Origin: Staphylococcus auricularis
GTDB taxonomy: Bacteria > Bacillota > Bacilli > Staphylococcales > Staphylococcaceae
Reading direction: 5' to 3'
Assembly: GCF_001500315.1 (NCBI RefSeq)
Contig: NZ_LLER01000009.1
Location: forward strand, 62,001-126,000
DNA: 64,000 nucleotides
Part shown: positions 59,063 to 64,000 of the stretch, one piece after another
How the letters are laid out: the number at the start of each line of letters is the position of its first letter
How positions within the stretch are numbered: the first letter of the stretch is position 1
Notes under the pieces: generated by a model
What the model was told of the DNA's origin: nothing
The model's database searches: none
What the model saw: the letters and a program-made list of their open reading frames with translations, nothing else
Position numbers and translations under genes: made by a program

Positions 59063-60070
59063 ATGGATGATAGAATGGTCGATCAATCTTTGCATGATGA
59101 TGAATCAAATTTTGAGCTATCGTTACGACCTAACTATTTAAAACAGTATATCGGACAAAAAACGATTAAATCTAATTTAGAAGTATTTATCAAAGCAGCA
59201 AAATTAAGAGAAGAACCGTTAGATCATGTCTTATTATTTGGTCCCCCTGGATTAGGTAAAACGACGTTATCTCACATCATTGCCAATGAATTAGATGTGA
59301 ATATACGTACCATTTCTGGACCTTCCATTGAGCGTCCAGGTGATTTGGCAGCTATTTTATCCGGTTTACAACCAGGTGATGTGTTATTTATCGATGAAAT
59401 TCATCGTTTGAGTAGTGTGGTCGAGGAAGTACTTTATCCAGCAATGGAAGACTTTTACTTAGACATTGTCATAGGTAAAGGTGAAGAAGCACGGAGTATC
59501 CGTATCGATTTACCACCCTTTACATTAGTAGGTGCAACGACACGTGCGGGGAGTTTAACTGCGCCGTTACGAGACCGTTTTGGCGTACATTTAAGATTAG
59601 AATACTATCAAACTGATGAATTAGAAGACATTATTTCACGTACTGCAGATGTATTAGATACTACGATTGATAAACAAAGCGCACGTGAACTGGCGAAACG
59701 GAGCCGGGGTACACCTCGAGTTGCGAACCGTCTGTTAAAACGTGTGCGTGACTTTCAACAAGTCGAAGAAGCGGACTTTATCAATATTGACATTACGAAA
59801 AAAGCCTTACGCTTGCTACAAGTGGATGATATGGGCTTAGATCATATCGATCATAAAGTGATGAACTGCATTTTAGAACAATACAAAGGCGGTCCTGTTG
59901 GATTAGACACGATTGCTGTATCGATTGGAGAAGACCGTGTCACGATAGAAGATGTATACGAGCCATTTTTGATACAGCAAGGTTTTATTGAACGGACGCC
60001 ACGTGGACGTAAAGCAACGCCATATGCTTACGAACATTTTGGTTACAGCGAAAGTGAAAAGAGGGAATAA
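59063..60070 (+). CDS. ruvB: Holliday junction helicase motor RuvB
   Basis: RuvB is the hexameric AAA+ motor of branch migration. The 335-residue protein has Walker [10 protein letters not shown] near residue 60, Walker B FIDEIHRL, the sensor region [18 protein letters not shown] with the arginine finger, and a C-terminal winged helix (about 260-330, [10 protein letters not shown] and [18 protein letters not shown]). AAAGGGGGA precedes the ATG. The queA start codon lies two bases after the stop. Confidence 0.98.
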   Translation: MDDRMVDQSLHDDESNFELSLRPNYLKQYIGQKTIKSNLEVFIKAAKLREEPLDHVLLFGPPGLGKTTLSHIIANELDVNIRTISGPSIERPGDLAAILSGLQPGDVLFIDEIHRLSSVVEEVLYPAMEDFYLDIVIGKGEEARSIRIDLPPFTLVGATTRAGSLTAPLRDRFGVHLRLEYYQTDELEDIISRTADVLDTTIDKQSARELAKRSRGTPRVANRLLKRVRDFQQVEEADFINIDITKKALRLLQVDDMGLDHIDHKVMNCILEQYKGGPVGLDTIAVSIGEDRVTIEDVYEPFLIQQGFIERTPRGRKATPYAYEHFGYSESEKRE

Positions 60071-60071
60071 A

Positions 60072-61097
60072 GTGAATATTGAAGATTTTGACTACCCATT
60101 ACCAGAATCACTCATCGCACAAACACCTTTAAAAGAACGCGATGAAAGTCGTTTATTAGTGATGGATAGAGAAACAGGCGAAGTGAGCCATCATACCTTT
60201 AAAGATATCATTTCATATCTAGAGCCTGGTGATACACTTGTATTAAACGATACAAGAGTTATGCCAGCTCGTTTATTTGGTCTTAAAGAAGGTACAGGTG
60301 CAAAAGTTGAAATGTTGATGCTTACTCAACTTGAAGGTAATGATTGGGAAGTATTACTTAAACCAGCAAAACGCATTAAAGTAGGAGACCGTTTATCATT
60401 TGGTGATGATAAGATCGTTGCCGAATGTATCGAAGTGCTAGAACAAGGTGGACGCATTATGCGCTTACACTATGATGGTATTTTGCAAGAAAGACTCGAT
60501 GAACTAGGAGAGATGCCACTTCCACCTTATATCAAAGAGCGCTTGGAAGACCCTGAACGTTACCAAACCGTTTATGCGAAAGAAAATGGTTCTGCTGCAG
60601 CACCGACTGCTGGGTTACATTTTACTGAAGCACTATTAGACGAAATCAAAGATAAAGGCGTCAATATGGCATTTATTACCTTACACGTAGGTTTAGGTAC
60701 CTTTAGACCAGTCAGTGTGGAAAATATTGATGACCACGAGATGCATAGCGAGTATTATCAAATGTCACAAGAAACGGCCGATTTATTAAATGAGACAAGA
60801 GCGAAAGGCAACCGCATTATCGCGGTAGGTACAACTTCAACGAGAACATTAGAAACGATTCGTTCTTCAGAAGATCAATTTGTAGCCAAAAGTGGATGGA
60901 CTGACATCTTTATTTATCCGGGCTATGAATTTAAAGCAATCGATGGTTTAATTACCAATTTCCATTTACCAAAATCTACGCTCGTGATGTTAGTCTCTGC
61001 ATTTAGTACACGAGAAAATATTTTAAATGCATATCATGAAGCGGTTCAACAGTCATATCGTTTCTTTAGCTTTGGCGATGCGATGTTCATTATATAA
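60072..61097 (+). CDS. queA: S-adenosylmethionine:tRNA ribosyltransferase-isomerase QueA
   Basis: QueA transfers the ribosyl part of S-adenosylmethionine to preQ1 in tRNA, forming epoxyqueuosine. The 341-residue protein has [20 protein letters not shown] near the start, [12 protein letters not shown], and [17 protein letters not shown] in the active region. The start is GTG at 60072 with AAGAGGGA upstream inside the ruvB end; an in-frame ATG at 59988 lies within ruvB and lacks a ribosome binding site. Adjacent tgt acts earlier in the same modification. Confidence 0.96.
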   Translation: MNIEDFDYPLPESLIAQTPLKERDESRLLVMDRETGEVSHHTFKDIISYLEPGDTLVLNDTRVMPARLFGLKEGTGAKVEMLMLTQLEGNDWEVLLKPAKRIKVGDRLSFGDDKIVAECIEVLEQGGRIMRLHYDGILQERLDELGEMPLPPYIKERLEDPERYQTVYAKENGSAAAPTAGLHFTEALLDEIKDKGVNMAFITLHVGLGTFRPVSVENIDDHEMHSEYYQMSQETADLLNETRAKGNRIIAVGTTSTRTLETIRSSEDQFVAKSGWTDIFIYPGYEFKAIDGLITNFHLPKSTLVMLVSAFSTRENILNAYHEAVQQSYRFFSFGDAMFII

Positions 61098-61114
61098 GGA
61101 TTGAAGGGAGATAA

Positions 61115-62257
<1,143 letters not shown>

Positions 62258-62272
62258 GGAAGGGAATATTTC

Positions 62273-62533
62273 ATGCAACTTACTTCATTATTAATACCGA
62301 TTTTATTAATCGTAGTATTTTATTTCTTATTAATTAGACCACAACAAAAACGAGCTAAACAACACCGTGAAATGGTTAACCAATTACAATCAGGCCAAAA
62401 TGTTACTACAATTGGTGGTATCAAAGGTACTGTACGTAGTGTAGATGAAACTGTTGTTGTATTAACACTTAACAACGGTGGCACAGAAATCACACTTGAA
62501 AAACAATCAGTTAGACAAGTTGATCCATCATAA
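62273..62533 (+). CDS. yajC: Preprotein translocase accessory subunit YajC
   Basis: YajC is a small Sec-associated membrane protein that copurifies with SecDF. The 86-residue protein has one N-terminal membrane segment (about 4-21), the conserved RPQQKRAKQHREM just after it, and a small cytoplasmic domain with GGIKGTVRSVDE. AAGGAAGGG precedes the ATG. It ends 15 bases into the tgt transcript's continuation, and secDF follows after 310 bases. Confidence 0.96.
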   Translation: MQLTSLLIPILLIVVFYFLLIRPQQKRAKQHREMVNQLQSGQNVTTIGGIKGTVRSVDETVVVLTLNNGGTEITLEKQSVRQVDPS

Positions 62534-62843
62534 TTAATGAATAAAGATGATAACTGATTCAAAATAATCAGTATAGATTTGGGGGAAGTTAACGCGCATA
62601 TCAGTGCCGTTTAGCAAGACCCCAGTCAAGGCTAAAAAAGCTATCAAAGAGGCTGGAACGATTGAAATTCCAGCCTCTTTTATTATATTCCGCTAACCCT
62701 TGAGATGATGGTTGTTTCTTTAGCTGCTTACAGTAATGTGTTATGATGTTAAGCGGCGAGTAAAAAACAATGTTGAATTTAACTTGCGCAACGCTTAACT
62801 TTTCGATTATTCTTAATACATAAGTAAATAATGAGGTGTTCAT
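62534..62843 (+). terminator. yajC-secDF intergenic region with strong terminator
   Basis: The terminator is AGAGGCTGGAA (62648-62658) with TTCCAGCCTCT (62668-62678) and a T run, placed 115 bases after yajC. The first 110 bases contain no gene or recognised RNA. The last 160 bases presumably carry the secDF promoter, but no strong -35/-10 was found (TTGCGC at 62784-62789 with TATTCT at 62808-62813 is weak). GAGGTG at 62833-62838 is the secDF ribosome binding site. Confidence 0.75.
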
Positions 62844-64000
62844 GTGAAGAAAAGTAGTAGAATAATTGCTTTCGTATTGATTGTAGTCCTATTGTTTGCT
62901 GGGATGGGACTTACATATAAGAAAGTAGTTAAAGATGTTAACTTAGGCTTGGACTTACAGGGTGGATTTGAAGTCCTTTATCAAGTTAACCCTCTAAATG
63001 ACGGGGATAAAATTGATAATAAAGCCGTCACCGCAACATCTAGAACATTAGAACAACGTGTCAATGTGCTTGGTGTCTCTGAACCTAAGATTCAAGTTGA
63101 GGAAAATAACCGTATTCGCGTTCAATTAGCTGGGGTTCAAAACCAATCGCAAGCGCGTGATTTGTTATCTTCACAAGCCAATTTAACAATCCGAGATGCA
63201 GACGATAATGTTAAACTGACTGGTAAGGATATCAAACAAGGCTCAGCAAAACAAGAGTTCAAACAAGATACAAATTCGCCAGCAGTAACTTTTAAATTAA
63301 AAGATAAAGAGAAATTTAAAGAAGTTACCGAAGAAATATCTAAGAAAAAAGAAAATATTATGGTCGTTTGGTTAGACTTTGAAAAAGGTGATTCTTACCA
63401 CAAAGAAGTAACAAAAGACGAACCCAAATATGTTTCTGCCGCTACTGTTGATCAACCGATTAATTCAGATAGCGTAGAAATTTCAGGTGGTTTTTCAGGT
63501 AACGAAGGGGTTAAAGAAGCAAAACAAATTGCTGAATTATTAAACTCTGGTTCACTTCCTGTTAAACTAGATGAAATTTATTCTAATTCAGTAGGTGCGC
63601 AGTTTGGTCAAGATGCATTGGATAAAACGATCCTTGCTGCTGCGATCGGTATCGCATTAATCTACATATTCATGGTTGGATTCTATAGATTACCAGGTAT
63701 CGTTGCCGTCATTGCATTAACGACTTACATCTACTTAACGCTCGTCGCGTTTAATTTAATATCCGGGGTCCTTACATTACCTGGTTTAGCCGCACTCGTC
63801 TTGGGTGTAGGTATGGCTGTCGATGCGAACATTATCATGTATGAACGGATCAAAGACGAACTCAGGGTCGGACGAACGCTTAAACAAGCGTACAAAAAAG
63901 CCAACAGCAGCTCATTCTTAACCATTGTCGATGCGAACTTAACAACAGTAATCGCAGCTGCCGTTCTGTTCTTCTTTGGTGAAAGTTCAGTTAAAGGTTT
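62844..64000 (+). CDS. secDF: Protein translocase SecDF, partial (N-terminal part)
   Basis: SecDF is a proton-driven accessory of the Sec translocon that pulls exported proteins to the outer face. The window holds the first 385 codons. It includes membrane segment 1 (about 7-25), the DLQGGFEVLYQV motif near residue 37, the large extracytoplasmic domain, then the membrane region with FMVGFYRLPG and GMAVDANIIMYERIKDE containing the conserved aspartate. The start is GTG at 62844; the ATG at 62842 is followed at once by a stop. In staphylococci SecD and SecF are fused, but the SecF half lies beyond base 64000. Confidence 0.93.
   Translation, partial: MKKSSRIIAFVLIVVLLFAGMGLTYKKVVKDVNLGLDLQGGFEVLYQVNPLNDGDKIDNKAVTATSRTLEQRVNVLGVSEPKIQVEENNRIRVQLAGVQNQSQARDLLSSQANLTIRDADDNVKLTGKDIKQGSAKQEFKQDTNSPAVTFKLKDKEKFKEVTEEISKKKENIMVVWLDFEKGDSYHKEVTKDEPKYVSAATVDQPINSDSVEISGGFSGNEGVKEAKQIAELLNSGSLPVKLDEIYSNSVGAQFGQDALDKTILAAAIGIALIYIFMVGFYRLPGIVAVIALTTYIYLTLVAFNLISGVLTLPGLAALVLGVGMAVDANIIMYERIKDELRVGRTLKQAYKKANSSSFLTIVDANLTTVIAAAVLFFFGESSVKG

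Overview
The window is a stretch of core chromosome from a Staphylococcus that is probably not S. aureus. The evidence is AT-rich low-GC Gram-positive sequence, strong GGAGG-type ribosome binding sites, and a gene order typical of staphylococci: ytoI-nrnA-dnaE-accDA-pfkA-pyk, citZ-icd-phoPR-polA-mutM-coaE-gapB-nrdR-dnaB-dnaI-thrS, lysP, infC-rpmI-rplT, tig-clpX-engB, hemAXCDBL, valS-folC-comC-radC, mreCD, rplU-prp-rpmA, obg-ruvAB-queA-tgt-yajC-secDF. Proteins match the staphylococcal families closely in length and motifs, but several details differ from S. aureus. No species is claimed.

Layout. Bases 1-10978 hold a CBS/DRTGG protein, nanoRNase NrnA, DnaE, the carboxyltransferase half of acetyl-CoA carboxylase, and phosphofructokinase with pyruvate kinase. 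Bases 11019-18080 hold a leftward amino-acid permease, citrate synthase with isocitrate dehydrogenase, and the PhoPR two-component system. Bases 18187-31112 hold PolA/MutM/CoaE, gluconeogenic GAPDH behind a probable CcpN operator, NrdR behind a long structured leader, the primosome proteins DnaB and DnaI, ThrS behind a T-box, and LysP behind a lysine riboswitch. Bases 31125-37925 hold the infC-rpmI-rplT operon with an attenuator, a Nudix protein, a TPR-like protein, trigger factor, ClpX and EngB. Bases 38088-44262 hold the complete early heme pathway from glutamyl-tRNA to uroporphyrinogen III. Bases 44356-51965 hold an AbrB-family membrane protein, leftward Tag, ValS behind a T-box, FolC, ComC and a radC interrupted by a stop codon. 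Bases 52089-53586 are a patch of four small or poorly characterised genes with two large palindromic elements (52404-52486 and 53651-53743). Bases 54121-64000 hold MreCD, L21/Prp/L27, Obg, an ACT protein, RuvAB, QueA, Tgt, YajC and the first part of SecDF, which runs off the end.

The genes serve central carbon metabolism, DNA replication and repair, translation and heme synthesis. Regulation visible in the DNA is mostly RNA-based: two T-boxes, one L-box, the infC leader switch, a probable L21 leader and an unexplained nrdR leader. I found no prophage, insertion sequence, CRISPR array, tRNA or rRNA gene, and no convincing new multigene system. The points most worth following are the nrdR leader, the infC AUA start and attenuator, the paired CcpN-type operators at gapB, the nonsense-interrupted radC, the apparent absence of malic enzyme between dnaE and accD, and the paired palindromes around the radC-mreC small-gene patch.
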